Positions 26,617 to 37,249 of a stretch of DNA of 64,000 nucleotides are shown one piece after another (the stretch's first letter is position 1; every line of letters begins with the position of its first letter). The stretch spans positions 132,711 to 196,710 of the forward strand of contig NZ_PKHX01000005.1 of the NCBI RefSeq assembly GCF_002848005.1. Direction: 5' to 3'. Source of the stretch: Varibaculum cambriense (GTDB lineage Bacteria; Actinomycetota; Actinomycetes; Actinomycetales; Actinomycetaceae). Position numbers and translations under genes: made by a program. The notes beneath the pieces are model-generated. The model saw only the letters and a list, made by a program, of their open reading frames with translations. It did not search any database and was not told the origin of the DNA.

Positions 26617-28796
26617 CGCGGTTCAATACAGTAAGTACTGGTCTTTAAATGCTGGCGCAAGGTGATGGTAGCGCTGCCACTTTTTGCTCTATAAAGCACA
26701 TCGTCCTTTTGCTGCTTTAGCGGTTTTATGGACACTCCGCCACCAGCGGCTATCTCACGGATCTTGGAGACTAAACCTCCCTGTGTCACGCTCTTTACTT
26801 GGCTAGAGCTAGAAGCTCCACACACAGTTTCGTAGCGACCGTCATCGTGGGCATGAATCGGTTGCCCATCGATTTGTCCCACTACTCGCTTGGCCACATG
26901 GACGGCATCCGCGGGGCTAAGCGCATCAATTTTTCCGCCTACCCGAATCGCCGGACACGGATAGTTGGAGTTCAGTTCCGGTTGCGAGAACATAACTGAA
27001 ACATATTTGCCCTGCCATTCAGCACCGCCATCTACAACGCGTCCTCCTGCTGCCCCGGCCTGCAGAATCGCGCCGCGGAGCCGGTCATTGAAATAGCGAT
27101 TGTCCATAACTTCTGCAGGCATAGTCCAACAGGATTTACGGATTCTCTCTAAGTTCCCGGCAGCTAAATCATCAAAGAACTGTTGAGTAAGCCGGATTTG
27201 GGAGGACGATACGCCGTCGATATTGGCGATTGCTACCGAACGTATGGGTAGTTCGGGAATCTTTGCTCCTGAATTCTCTAGGTAGTTTTCCCCCAGTCGG
27301 GTTCCCGAAGAAGAGGAGTATTTCCCGTACTTTCCTTTCCCGTTTCCACCATTGGCGCTGTTCCCGGCCTTCACAACCCCCTCAGCTGCGCCTCCGATCA
27401 GGTCACCGTCTCCGCTACCGGTGAAGCTGCCGGCACGAAGTACCCGGGTACCGTTCTTGCCGCTCCCAAAAGTAGTTTTCCCTACTTCGTATTGCTTGCT
27501 AAGAGGAGGAATAAAGACGAAATCTGTAGTAATGCTGTCCGTATATTCTCCGTTGTCGTCAGGATCATTCGCATCTTTAGCTGTTCCACTGGCAGTTGCC
27601 AAGAAAAGGTAGCCTCCGCTGGCTCGCCACTGATTGTAGCCACTGTGGTTAATGAGCCAGAGATCTTGGCTACCAGTGGTTTTGGTGGCACGAATTTCTT
27701 GTTTATCTTGGTCCTGGCCATTGAGTTGCACGCTCTTAGTAGCGCCGATTTCAGGTATCTCTTTAGTTGCCGGGTAGCTCAACTCATCTACCCGCATGGG
27801 ATCGTGAGTAACCGCGCCACGACGAGCCATCTCAAGGTTAAAGTCTTCAGAGTCAATCTGAGTGCCATCTGCTTTGTATTTTTCACATGCTGAATCTGCC
27901 CCTGGAAGACATAAGATGATTTCTTCATTATCGGGATCTAGTTGCAGGGCGACATTGAACATGTGGAAGTCGGGATCCTCTTTTAATTGGGTGAGTTCCT
28001 TCTTCACCTTTCCAGTTTTTAGATCAAGTATTTGTACTTTTCCATCCGGGTCGGCGCAGACTGCAAATTTGTCGGCAAATCGGCAGATAGGAGAGATTCC
28101 TTGCGCTGAAAAAATTGCCACCGGCTTGGTCCAGAGCACCTTATTATCCGGGTTAATAACAGAAATGTTACTGGTTGTATCTCGCTGGTAATGGAACAAG
28201 ACTGCCAGGTCATTGGTATTGAAAAGCAGCTGCTGGGTCTCTTGCCCCGAGCCAGGGAAAGTCCCGAATGCCGCCTCGGAAAGACTCTCGACCTCGCCGG
28301 TAGAAATATCTATCAACCCGGTATTGCAAACGATATGGTTACCAAAGGCTTGGGGCAGGCAAGCCTCGGGACCTATCTGATCAATGGCGCTGATCGTAGA
28401 GTCGTTACCATCAAAATCTTTATGCCACTTCTGTTTACCGCTGGCTAGATCGTAGCCGGTGATGCTGAAAACTCCGCTTTTATTTTCATTAGGAATGGTA
28501 TAGAGGGCGACCGCTACCGTTTCCCCATCTTCCGATACGAATGGTGTTATCTGCGTTCCTTTGAGATGGGTGATTTGGGTACGCCAAACCTCGGCCGCCC
28601 CGTTTTCGTACTCGGCAGCTAATTGTTGATAGGGCAGTCGCTGATAGTTACCGGGGTCGTAAGAGTTGCTTTCCTTGGAGGACGAGCCGCCAAGACTGAC
28701 GCTTTGGCAAGCTGAAAGCATCGAGAAAGTCAGGATTATTACGCTTAACAGTCCTAAACGGGAAAGTAAACGATTAGTTTTAGGTTGGGGAGTCAT
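26613..28796 (-). CDS. Large lipoprotein with beta-propeller-like (PQQ-type) repeats
   Basis: This 727-residue protein has a lipoprotein signal peptide with lipobox MLSACQS (Cys about residue 30). The mature part has propeller-like strand repeats: ITGYDLASGKQKWHKDFDGN, NTGLIDISTGEVESL, ISVINPDNKVLWTKPVAIFS and VQILDLKTGKVKKELTQL. These resemble PQQ/YncE-type repeats. A Gly/Ser/Lys-rich linker (about 470-500) leads to a C-terminal domain of about 200 residues with Cys pairs (KSCWTMP; YPCPAIRVGG; YETVCGAS; STYCIEPR). It should sit on the outer face of the membrane. The role is unknown. It overlaps the trmH end and is divergent from fba. Confidence 0.82.
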   Translation of the reverse strand: MTPQPKTNRLLSRLGLLSVIILTFSMLSACQSVSLGGSSSKESNSYDPGNYQRLPYQQLAAEYENGAAEVWRTQITHLKGTQITPFVSEDGETVAVALYTIPNENKSGVFSITGYDLASGKQKWHKDFDGNDSTISAIDQIGPEACLPQAFGNHIVCNTGLIDISTGEVESLSEAAFGTFPGSGQETQQLLFNTNDLAVLFHYQRDTTSNISVINPDNKVLWTKPVAIFSAQGISPICRFADKFAVCADPDGKVQILDLKTGKVKKELTQLKEDPDFHMFNVALQLDPDNEEIILCLPGADSACEKYKADGTQIDSEDFNLEMARRGAVTHDPMRVDELSYPATKEIPEIGATKSVQLNGQDQDKQEIRATKTTGSQDLWLINHSGYNQWRASGGYLFLATASGTAKDANDPDDNGEYTDSITTDFVFIPPLSKQYEVGKTTFGSGKNGTRVLRAGSFTGSGDGDLIGGAAEGVVKAGNSANGGNGKGKYGKYSSSSGTRLGENYLENSGAKIPELPIRSVAIANIDGVSSSQIRLTQQFFDDLAAGNLERIRKSCWTMPAEVMDNRYFNDRLRGAILQAGAAGGRVVDGGAEWQGKYVSVMFSQPELNSNYPCPAIRVGGKIDALSPADAVHVAKRVVGQIDGQPIHAHDDGRYETVCGASSSSQVKSVTQGGLVSKIREIAAGGGVSIKPLKQQKDDVLYRAKSGSATITLRQHLKTSTYCIEPR

Positions 28797-29054
28797 ATAT
28801 TTTTTCTATCACTTAACCGAGTTGCGACGAGTAGATATAGGGGGCAACTTAGCGCTCTGGCTGACAAATGAGACAAAATAAAAATCGGATGGGAAAACGT
28901 TTGATTCTTAACTGGAACGCAACTGTTGTTGAGAGAAGTAGTAGCTCGCTTTTGAGATGTGGGTGACAAAGATTTGGGACACAAGACCCTGCACTAAGCT
29001 AGACCTTGTGAGAGAATGAAAGACGTAAGAACTCTATCTTAAAGGAGGGCCCTC

Positions 29055-30080
29055 GTGCCTATTGCAACCCCTGATGTATATAACGAAATGCTAGATCGCG
29101 CCAAGGAAGGCAAATTTGCTTATCCCGCGATCAACGTTACTTCTTCCCAGACGCTAACTGCTGCAATTCGTGGTTTCGCTGAGGCAGAATCTGACGGGAT
29201 CATCCAGGTTTCGGTAGGCGGTGCCGAATACTGGTCAGGCTCCACCGTTAAAGATCGGGTAGCTGGCTCCCTGGCAATGGCCGCCTATGCGCGGGAGATT
29301 GCCAAGAATTACCCGGTCACCGTGGCTTTGCACACTGACCACTGCGCCAAGCAGAACATTGATTCTTGGATTCGTCCTCTAATGGAGCTAGAAGCGGAAG
29401 AGGTTAAGGCGGGACGTTTGCCGGCCTACCAGTCCCATATGTGGGATGGCTCCTCCGTTCCGCTGAAAGAAAACCTGGAAATCGCGCAGGAACTGCTGGA
29501 TCTGTCGGTTAAGGCCAACACCATCCTAGAGGTCGAGATCGGCGTTGTCGGTGGCGAAGAAGACGGTATCGTTGGCGAAATCAACGAGAAACTCTACACC
29601 ACCCCCGAAGATGGCATGAAGACCGCCGAAGCTTTGGGATTTGGTGAAAAGGGACGTTACCTGACCGCTTTGACCTTCGGTAACGTCCACGGTGCCTACA
29701 AGCCAGGACACGTTAAACTGCGTCCGGAAATCTTGGGTGAGATTCAAGAGGCCGTAGGTAAGAAGTATGGCAAGGGTGACCGTCCGTTTGACCTGGTAAT
29801 GCACGGTGGCTCCGGTTCGACTGCCGAAGAAATCGCCACTGCGGTAAAGAACGGCGTTATCAAGATGAACGTAGACACCGACACCCAGTACGCTTTCACT
29901 CGTCCGATTGCTGATTGGATGTACAAGAACTACGAAGGTGTTTTGAAGGTTGACGGCGAAGTCGGCATCAAGAAGCAGTACGACCCGCGTTCGTGGGGCA
30001 AAGCTGCCGAAGCCGGCATGGCCGCTCGCGTAGTCGAAGCGTGTGAGCGTCTCGGCTCGGTCGGCACCAAGATGAAGTAA
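29055..30080 (+). CDS. fbaA: Class II fructose-bisphosphate aldolase
   Basis: This zinc-dependent aldolase of glycolysis cleaves fructose 1,6-bisphosphate. The 341-residue protein is of the actinobacterial/E. coli FbaA type. It shows YPAINVTSSQTLTAAIRGF, TVALHTDHCAKQNID with zinc His and catalytic Asp, ALTFGNVHGAYKPGHVKL (zinc His), DLVMHGGSGSTAEEI (zinc His and phosphate loop) and KMNVDTDTQYAFT. GTG at 29055 follows AAAGGAGGGCC. It is monocistronic, closed by a long hairpin. With pfkA and pgi in this window it covers upper glycolysis. Confidence 0.97.
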   Translation: MPIATPDVYNEMLDRAKEGKFAYPAINVTSSQTLTAAIRGFAEAESDGIIQVSVGGAEYWSGSTVKDRVAGSLAMAAYAREIAKNYPVTVALHTDHCAKQNIDSWIRPLMELEAEEVKAGRLPAYQSHMWDGSSVPLKENLEIAQELLDLSVKANTILEVEIGVVGGEEDGIVGEINEKLYTTPEDGMKTAEALGFGEKGRYLTALTFGNVHGAYKPGHVKLRPEILGEIQEAVGKKYGKGDRPFDLVMHGGSGSTAEEIATAVKNGVIKMNVDTDTQYAFTRPIADWMYKNYEGVLKVDGEVGIKKQYDPRSWGKAAEAGMAARVVEACERLGSVGTKMK

Positions 30081-30111
30081 CTCTGCTGTTTAGCTAGTTA
30101 CCTAAAGATTT

Positions 30112-30174
30112 AAGGGTAGCCCTGGCGGGTTCTCGGGCATTAGCCCGGGTTTCCGCCGGGGCTACCCTTTTTTG
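30112..30174 (+). terminator. Terminator of fbaA
   Basis: AAGGGTAGCCC (30112-30122) pairs with GGGCTACCCTT (30158-30168), with inner GGCGG/CCGCC and CGGGC/GCCCG pairs, and is followed by TTTTTTG. The stem lies about 30 nt after the stop. Confidence 0.9.
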
Positions 30175-30256
30175 CACTTTTATCCCCGAAGCATTACTGC
30201 AGAATCTAAAGAATCTAAATTTTTTTTGGGGAAGCCTCACTTTAAAAACGAAATCG

Positions 30257-30486
30257 CCCTCCCGCGACCGAATCACCCTCCGGATTTGTGAATATGGGCG
30301 GAGAAAGTGCGCTTTTCATGGGCGCGGGAGGGTGCTTTTGTACGGGGAGGGCGTTTTTGCTCGCGTTTCTTCTTGATACCTGACGAGTTCACCCTCCGGC
30401 GACAAGATCGCCCTCCGGATTTGTGAATATGGGCGGAGAAAGTGCGCTTTTCATGGGCGCGGGAGGGTGTTTTGGTACGGGGAGGG
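30257..30486. repeat. 19-nt phased GGAGGG/CCCTCC repeat locus 1, internally duplicated
   Basis: CCCTCC occurs at 30257, 30276, 30392 and 30411, and GGAGGG at 30327, 30346, 30462 and 30481. Neighbours within each pair are exactly 19 nt apart. The block is duplicated: 30276-30334 and 30411-30469 are identical at 135-nt offset. The order is C-type then G-type. It fills the gap between the convergent fbaA and rmlC. No coding frame is likely. Confidence 0.9.
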
Positions 30487-30541
30487 TGCAGGTGTAAGTT
30501 AGGTTCCCCTAATTGCCAACAGGCAGAAATGCTTAGAAGAG

Positions 30542-31111
30542 TTAGTCGCTTAGACCAGCTCGCACGTCGCTAAGGCGGGGAGCATCGAAATCCTTCTGCG
30601 AAATCTGCAACCGATCCTCGGGGTCAATCTTCACTGGCCATTCAATACCAAGTTCTGGATCAAGAGGAGTCAGAGCCCCTCCCGGCATACCCGGCTGCCA
30701 TTCATCGGTAAAGAAATAAAGATATTCGCTGTTTCCGGGGGAAACAGCTTGAAAACCATTGCAAACGCCTTGGGGAACCAACACCATCACCCCGGGAGTA
30801 ATCTCCACGGTTACCACTGCGCCAAAAGTTGGTGATCCAGGGCGAATATCTACGTATGCTCCAAATACTTCACCGGTAACTACCGTCACCAGTTTGGTCA
30901 TTGCTTCTGCATGTAGCCCTCGCACTGCGCCATGGTGGGTAAGAGTGTTGTTACATTGTTCAAAAACCGTAGGAATATCATTTTCGGCCAACCAGGAACG
31001 GCGGAAAAGCTCTCGAATAGTGCCCCTCTCATCTGTAACCTGTTTTGGATAAATTACGAAGAGTCCGTCGATATCGGTTTTTTGTTTAGTTGCCGGAATA
31101 ATTTCAACCAT
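30542..31111 (-). CDS. rmlC: dTDP-4-dehydrorhamnose 3,5-epimerase
   Basis: This is the third step of dTDP-L-rhamnose synthesis. The 189-residue cupin protein has GLFVIYPKQVTDERGTIREL, THHGAVRGLHAEAMTKLVTV with the catalytic His of R-G-L-H, and VLVPQGVCNGFQAVSPGNSE, the usual C-terminal strand. The family usually has H in VPxGxxHGF where Cys-Asn stands here, so it may belong to the divergent RmlC-like subgroup of actinobacteria. It heads the right-to-left end of the polysaccharide locus and is 147 nt from the next gene. Confidence 0.85.
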   Translation of the reverse strand: MVEIIPATKQKTDIDGLFVIYPKQVTDERGTIRELFRRSWLAENDIPTVFEQCNNTLTHHGAVRGLHAEAMTKLVTVVTGEVFGAYVDIRPGSPTFGAVVTVEITPGVMVLVPQGVCNGFQAVSPGNSEYLYFFTDEWQPGMPGGALTPLDPELGIEWPVKIDPEDRLQISQKDFDAPRLSDVRAGLSD

Positions 31112-31258
31112 GATGTTCCCCCAGGTGGTCCCTGCTTATTTTTGCTTATCCGCATTTTCACAGTAGCATCGTTTAACTAGATCCTTGGTATCGAAGAGGA
31201 AAACTAGCCGAAAAATTCTAATTTTACTTATGAATTTTCATAGGATCGGGAGCGGTGC

Positions 31259-32377
31259 TTATTTTTCCCAACATGTCGTGCGCAAAGCCTCATGATAAGT
31301 AGCACAAACTTTTTCCCAGGTGAAAAGCTCTTTAGCGCGCAAGAAGCCAGCATTTCCCAGGTATTTACGGCGCGCCGGATTATCCATTAGTGCCGTAATA
31401 GCTGCAGCAATCTCTTCGCTATGGGGATTTACGAATTCGCCGCAGTCCCCTAAAACCTCTCGGGAATAGACGGTGTCCCGCGCCAAAATCGCCGACCCAG
31501 AGGTCATCGCTTGTACCAGGGCGGGATTAGTCCCGCCCACGGAGTGCCCATGAAAGTAGAGGCCGCAGTGCGCAAAGAGCCGGTTTAGAAGGGATTCATC
31601 ATTCACATGTCCCATCCAGATCACTGATTTATATTTTTGGCTTAACTTCTGCGCTTGTTTATCTAACTGGCCATTCCAGCCCGTAGATCCCACCAGTACC
31701 ACCGGATATTTGCGAGCAATCTGCGGTACTGCCGCAAAGAATTCCTCTACAGTATTTTCAGGGACAAAACGGCAAACTAGGAGTACGTAATCTCCCTGCG
31801 GGATCCCATGCATATCTGAAAAATTCTGTATCGGGTCGCCGCCGTAGGGAGCGTAAAAGCCGCCGCGATCAAATTCTTTTTCCCAATATTCTCGAATTGC
31901 TTGTGAATCAAACAGTAGGTGGTTTCCAAATTTTGCCGTACACCAGGCTCCTGCGTAGAGCACCTTTTTTGCCAGGTTTCCCCACTTGTCACGCTGCCAT
32001 TCTAAACCGTCGGTATTTATCAGGGTCGGTATGCGCGCCGCACGTAGCAGGGGAAGCCAAAAACCATTTGCGGTGTTCATAACTAGTGCCACATCACTGC
32101 CGTGAAGAATGGTTCCTACCGTAGAGGTCAAACCTGAAGACAGATTAGATAAGGATTTAACTTCCACCGAGGGAGCAGTAAGGCAACTAACGTGAGGTGG
32201 TAAGGATTTTAAATCTCCAGGTGTGTCCCGCCGATTCCAAACGGTTACTTCCCATCCTTTATCAGCTAGATAGGGAACTAGGTGGCGCACGGCAGTTTCG
32301 AGTCCGCCATAGTGGGACGGATACCCGCGAGTGCCGATAATGGTAACTCGCGGGCGGCGTTGCACTTTTTCTGTCAT
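31259..32377 (-). CDS. Glycosyltransferase family 4 with DUF1972-type N-terminus
   Basis: This 372-residue GT-B enzyme has VTIIGTRGYPSHYGGLETAV, typical of DUF1972 rhamnosyltransferases, TLINTDGLEWQRDKWG in the N-terminal domain, and VLLVCRFVPENTVEEFFAAV opening the C-terminal domain. GLYFHGHSVGGTNPALVQAM is the donor-binding E-x7-E region, where the first acidic residue is replaced. It likely adds a hexose or rhamnose to the lipid-linked wall polysaccharide on the cytoplasmic face of the membrane. It lies 21 nt downstream of rmlB on the same strand, so they are one transcript. Confidence 0.88.
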   Translation of the reverse strand: MTEKVQRRPRVTIIGTRGYPSHYGGLETAVRHLVPYLADKGWEVTVWNRRDTPGDLKSLPPHVSCLTAPSVEVKSLSNLSSGLTSTVGTILHGSDVALVMNTANGFWLPLLRAARIPTLINTDGLEWQRDKWGNLAKKVLYAGAWCTAKFGNHLLFDSQAIREYWEKEFDRGGFYAPYGGDPIQNFSDMHGIPQGDYVLLVCRFVPENTVEEFFAAVPQIARKYPVVLVGSTGWNGQLDKQAQKLSQKYKSVIWMGHVNDESLLNRLFAHCGLYFHGHSVGGTNPALVQAMTSGSAILARDTVYSREVLGDCGEFVNPHSEEIAAAITALMDNPARRKYLGNAGFLRAKELFTWEKVCATYHEALRTTCWEK

Positions 32378-32398
32378 CTACGCGAAATATTCCTTGTG

Positions 32399-33415
<1,017 letters not shown>

Positions 33416-33641
33416 CTATCTAGTTACCCAGATTCTACCGCTGGAACTATTGTGCTTCTAGTTTCGCGGCTGTAAGGGATGGAAATTCGTTTGTATCTTC
33501 GCGAGTATGTCAATAATTAATTCCTTTGACGTAGGCTATCTAAAGGATTTAGCGCCGGTGTAATCAGATTTTTCAAATTAGTATGGAAAACTGGAGAGCA
33601 AAAATCTATTGAGTGACTAGGTTGAAATAATTAGGTAAGAG

Positions 33642-34616
33642 ATGCAGGACAATAGACAAGGTCTTTCCCCTGATGAGGAAATAGTGTATGCCGTGGTGGT
33701 TACCTACGAACCCGATGGCCGAGTTGCGGATCTTTTGCATAGTCTCACTACTCAGGTTGAACAAATAATTGTTATAGATAACGGTTCTTCCCTTGACTCG
33801 CTCGCCCTATTAAAAGCGGAATGTTCTGCTGAAGGCGCGCTGTTAACGGAACTAAATGAAAACACCGGGATTGCCCATGCTCAGAACGTGGGGATAAATC
33901 GTGCCCTTAAAGAGGGAGCAGATTACGTTCTGCTGTTTGATCAAGACTCGCTGCCCCAACCAGATATGGTTTCCCGCCTCGTATCTTTTTATACCGAGAT
34001 GAACACCAAGGCATCAGCTAAGCGGCTTCCCCCCATCGCAGCGGTAGGGCCATGCATTTTGGATAGCAAGGGGAAAGGCAGTCCACTTGTATATGTAAAG
34101 CGGCGTTGGGCTCCAGGCAAGGCAAAGTCTACGGAGCTTACGCGCCCAGCTGTGCCAGTAGCATTCTTACTGGCTTCTGGGTGTCTAATCTCCAAAGAAG
34201 CGTTGCAAACTGTGGGTCTGATGAACGAAGGATATTTCATTGATCATGTAGACATGGAATGGTGTTTACGGGCAGAGAAACAGGGATATCAACTGTTGGT
34301 TAGTACTGGCAGCAGGCTCCCTCATTCTTTTGGGGACAGTACAGTCGCGATACCGCTACTTAAACGGAAGGTGCACGTGCATGCCCCGGTACGATCCTAT
34401 TACGTAGTGCGCAATACCATCGCTTTATGCCGCACTTCCTTGATGCCTTGGCGTTGGCGTGTCCGATATCTGCTTTGGCTTATTCCCTATAGTGCAGTAA
34501 ATATATTTTTAACTGGTAGCTCGCGAGAGCAGCTGCATTGGCTGGTTCGGGGAGTAACAGACGGGATTACTGCTCGAACTGGGAAGGCGGAACATTCCAC
34601 CTTTGCGTTCCGATAA
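33642..34616 (+). CDS. Glycosyltransferase family 2 (rhamnosyltransferase-like)
   Basis: This 324-residue GT-A enzyme has VYAVVVTYEPDGRVADLLHS, QIIVIDNGSSLDSLALL, NTGIAHAQNVGINRALKEGA, DYVLLFDQDSLPQPDMV (the D-x-D in DQD) and MNEGYFIDHVDMEWCLRAEK, the acceptor-side acidic motif. This is the RfbF/RgpB-like pattern of dTDP-rhamnosyltransferases. It carries no membrane helix. Its 3' end overlaps the convergent GT2 gene by 50 nt. It lies divergent from rmlB within the wall-polysaccharide locus. Confidence 0.9.
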   Translation: MQDNRQGLSPDEEIVYAVVVTYEPDGRVADLLHSLTTQVEQIIVIDNGSSLDSLALLKAECSAEGALLTELNENTGIAHAQNVGINRALKEGADYVLLFDQDSLPQPDMVSRLVSFYTEMNTKASAKRLPPIAAVGPCILDSKGKGSPLVYVKRRWAPGKAKSTELTRPAVPVAFLLASGCLISKEALQTVGLMNEGYFIDHVDMEWCLRAEKQGYQLLVSTGSRLPHSFGDSTVAIPLLKRKVHVHAPVRSYYVVRNTIALCRTSLMPWRWRVRYLLWLIPYSAVNIFLTGSSREQLHWLVRGVTDGITARTGKAEHSTFAFR

Positions 34617-36249
34617 GCACTTTAATCGCACGTTTTATCCGGGAAGCTATTCTCCGCGGGAGGCTGCGGTTATCTACGGTTGCCCCGTGCATTGCTACAT
34701 AAGGCATATACGGATCTTGCTTGGGCATGCCCCAGATGCCAAAAATTCGTCCAATTTCCCAGCTTTGCACATTGTTGACACGAGATTTTGACTCAAAATG
34801 ATAGAGTCGAACATCGCTTAACCAGACTATGCGCCTGCCGGTAGAGCGGATTTTATAGCATAAATCTACATCATTGAAGTTGTTGGGTAGATCTTCTGAA
34901 AAGCCGCCTACCTCCTCGTATACGTCTCGGCGCATGGCCATACAGGCACCAGTTACTCCAGATACCTCGTGATTTACGCGAAGTTCGCTGAAATATCCGT
35001 TGGTTTGGCTGGATAGCTCCCGATAGGGATGGCGTAAATCATCGCGAATGAAAATTAAGCCTACGTGCTGAATACTCTCGTCTTCGTACACGAGATAGGC
35101 TCCGGTAGCTCCCAGATCTTCCTCGTTAAGAAGAGAACACATTTGCTCAATATAGCGATCGGAATTCACTTGCATATCGTCATTCATAAACAGGACGTAC
35201 TGTCCGGTTGAGTGCACGAAACCGTCATTGCATTTTTCTGAAAAGTTGAAAGGTTTGTCATATCTGACACCGACAAATTTGTCACCGGCAATCCGATCCA
35301 AATCTGCTACTACCTCAGCGGGAGTATCGGAATCGTAAACCACTACAATTTCCAGGTTTTCATGATCGGTATGTTGCAAAAGAGAACGAACGGCTTCGGT
35401 TACCATTACTCGTCGTTCGCCCCAGATAGTAGCGGCAGTTCCCCTGGTAGGTATAATGACGCTAACCCGAATATCCGGGTTCAAATAGCGGATAGTATCG
35501 TAAGTGTGGGGAAGCGAGGACATGACCGCTTTGTCATGGGGGCGGCCTACCCGTTGTAAATGATCATTTACCGCTTTTAGACCGGATACCGATGCATAAT
35601 CTTTTTCGTTGGGATTATCAGCTGTAGAGCCTTTTACCGCGCGCCAATGGTAGAGAACTTTTGGAATGTGAACTACTTCTTCACAAAGCTCAGTAACCCG
35701 CAGTGCCAGGTCGTGATCCTGGCTGCCATCATAGCCAGGGCGGAATCCTCCAACCTGTTTTACTAAATCTGCCCGCAAAACTGAGAGGTGACCCAGATAC
35801 ATTTGATGGCGTAGGCGTTCGGGGGACCATTTTGGTTTTTGAAAAGTATCCCAATGCTTGATGCCACTTTCATCGGTCTTATCTTCATTGGAGTAGATGT
35901 AGCCAGCTTTCGGGTGGGCTAGAATCGCTTCTGATACTGCTTGCAGCGCATCCTTGGTCAGCAGGTCATCGTGGTCGAGTAGCACGATCCACTTACCGCC
36001 AGCCATGTTTAGTGCATCTTGAGAGGCCGCAACAATTCCCCCATTTTTAGATCTGGTTTGAAACCTAATCCGGGAGTCAAGTTGGGATTTTTTCTGCAGT
36101 ACTTTTGTGACTTCGGGATTATCTGAACAATCGTCTACCAGAAGTAATTCCCAATCTCCACACTTTTGTTTGCGAACAGATTCGATGGTTTGGGCGAGAA
36201 GATGCGGTTCAGGTTTATAAACAGGTACAACAATAGAAAATAGTGGCAT
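34567..36249 (-). CDS. Glycosyltransferase with two family 2 domains in tandem
   Basis: The 560-residue protein contains two GT-A domains. The first (1-250) has FSIVVPVYKPEPHLLAQTIE, WELLLVDDCSDNPEVTK, IVLLDHDDLLTKDAL and GSQDHDLALRVTE. The second (about 260-540) has VSVIIPTRGTAATIWGERR, EIVVVYDSDTPAEVV, YVLFMNDDMQVNSDRYIEQ and NFNDVDLCYKIRSTG. Both keep D-x-D-type metal sites, so two linkages could be made by one chain. It is transcribed after the methyltransferase gene (1 nt between genes). Confidence 0.92.
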   Translation of the reverse strand: MPLFSIVVPVYKPEPHLLAQTIESVRKQKCGDWELLLVDDCSDNPEVTKVLQKKSQLDSRIRFQTRSKNGGIVAASQDALNMAGGKWIVLLDHDDLLTKDALQAVSEAILAHPKAGYIYSNEDKTDESGIKHWDTFQKPKWSPERLRHQMYLGHLSVLRADLVKQVGGFRPGYDGSQDHDLALRVTELCEEVVHIPKVLYHWRAVKGSTADNPNEKDYASVSGLKAVNDHLQRVGRPHDKAVMSSLPHTYDTIRYLNPDIRVSVIIPTRGTAATIWGERRVMVTEAVRSLLQHTDHENLEIVVVYDSDTPAEVVADLDRIAGDKFVGVRYDKPFNFSEKCNDGFVHSTGQYVLFMNDDMQVNSDRYIEQMCSLLNEEDLGATGAYLVYEDESIQHVGLIFIRDDLRHPYRELSSQTNGYFSELRVNHEVSGVTGACMAMRRDVYEEVGGFSEDLPNNFNDVDLCYKIRSTGRRIVWLSDVRLYHFESKSRVNNVQSWEIGRIFGIWGMPKQDPYMPYVAMHGATVDNRSLPRRIASRIKRAIKVLIGTQRWNVPPSQFEQ

Positions 36250-36250
36250 C

Positions 36251-37249
36251 TTATCTCACCTTAAGTTTCTGTTTTGCCTTCTCAATAAATTTCAGAATTT
36301 TTTCCTTGGGATTATTGAAATCCGTCCTGTCCAGTTTCTGGGTAGCTTGTGCAAGTTTCTCCTCAAGGTCATTTTTATATTGAGCATCGTTACGAATGAT
36401 TTGCTCTTTCATCTTGAGATCGTTTGCCAAACGCAGCAATTCTGATTCCCGGCTCCGTAGGCGCTCCAGCTCGGTCTCCCGTAACTTTCCATGGATAGCC
36501 TCGCTACGTAGCAGGCGTGCAGATTCAGTAAATTTATCCTCTACCTTCGGGTAGGGGATAAGGGGCGCTATCTCCACTTCTTCGGAGGAGATAGAAGATG
36601 AGGGAGTACACGTTAGTATGAACTCTTCGTCCATAGCTTGAGGCTGATGCCGTACCCAATCAACCACATTTTCGGGGACTATTTCGGAGCTACCACTTTC
36701 GTCATTTTCTAAAACTTCTTTTACTACCGAGTGCGCCGTTTCAATGCAGAATCCAGCCATAGTCAGACTTTTAGTCAGTGTGGAAAAAGCCCAATACTTG
36801 AACCCGGTGGGCAGTTCGAATCCGGCAAGAGTCGCAATGCGTCGAGAACCATGCAAAGAATTTTTTGCCACTAATAACAGCACTCCGTCAGGAACTAATA
36901 GTTTCTTGGCTGCCTGCAAGACTGGCAAAAGATCAGCATCTCCAAGCCAAACAATTACGGCTCCATAAGTATTACCAATCGTCTTCGTGACACTGCCAAG
37001 TCCGGCTCTGCTGTCAATGACCGTTAGGTTTCTGGTAGCAATAGTAGAAGAATGAGGATCGCTGTTTGTAGTGACTGTTACCGGATGCCCACGATCTGCC
37101 AACAGCTCACCAAATTCTCCAGTCTCATCGCCTATTTCTAATATCTCTGTGTCATTCGGAAGGCTATTGATTACATATCGATAAATAGCTCCACAAGCGC
37201 TATTATCATCCGTGACATCAATCGGTTTACTATGCATCGTTAATCCCAT
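36251..37249 (-). CDS. SAM-dependent methyltransferase with C-terminal coiled coil (possible chain capper)
   Basis: This 332-residue protein has a Rossmann methyltransferase domain at about 30-195: TEILEIGDETGEFGELLADR is SAM motif I, AVIVWLGDADLLPVLQAAKK and LLVPDGVLLLVAKN are later motifs. From about 245 to 310 it becomes a charged heptad-rich coiled coil (KLRETELERLRSRESELLRL), and it ends in a basic helix (KFIEKAKQKLKVR). That order resembles WbdD of E. coli O8/O9a, which caps O-antigen and rules its length, but no kinase domain is seen. The gene overlaps the Wzt-like ATPase gene by 10 nt; the ATG at 37249 or 37237 may be used. Confidence 0.8.
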   Translation of the reverse strand: MGLTMHSKPIDVTDDNSACGAIYRYVINSLPNDTEILEIGDETGEFGELLADRGHPVTVTTNSDPHSSTIATRNLTVIDSRAGLGSVTKTIGNTYGAVIVWLGDADLLPVLQAAKKLLVPDGVLLLVAKNSLHGSRRIATLAGFELPTGFKYWAFSTLTKSLTMAGFCIETAHSVVKEVLENDESGSSEIVPENVVDWVRHQPQAMDEEFILTCTPSSSISSEEVEIAPLIPYPKVEDKFTESARLLRSEAIHGKLRETELERLRSRESELLRLANDLKMKEQIIRNDAQYKNDLEEKLAQATQKLDRTDFNNPKEKILKFIEKAKQKLKVR

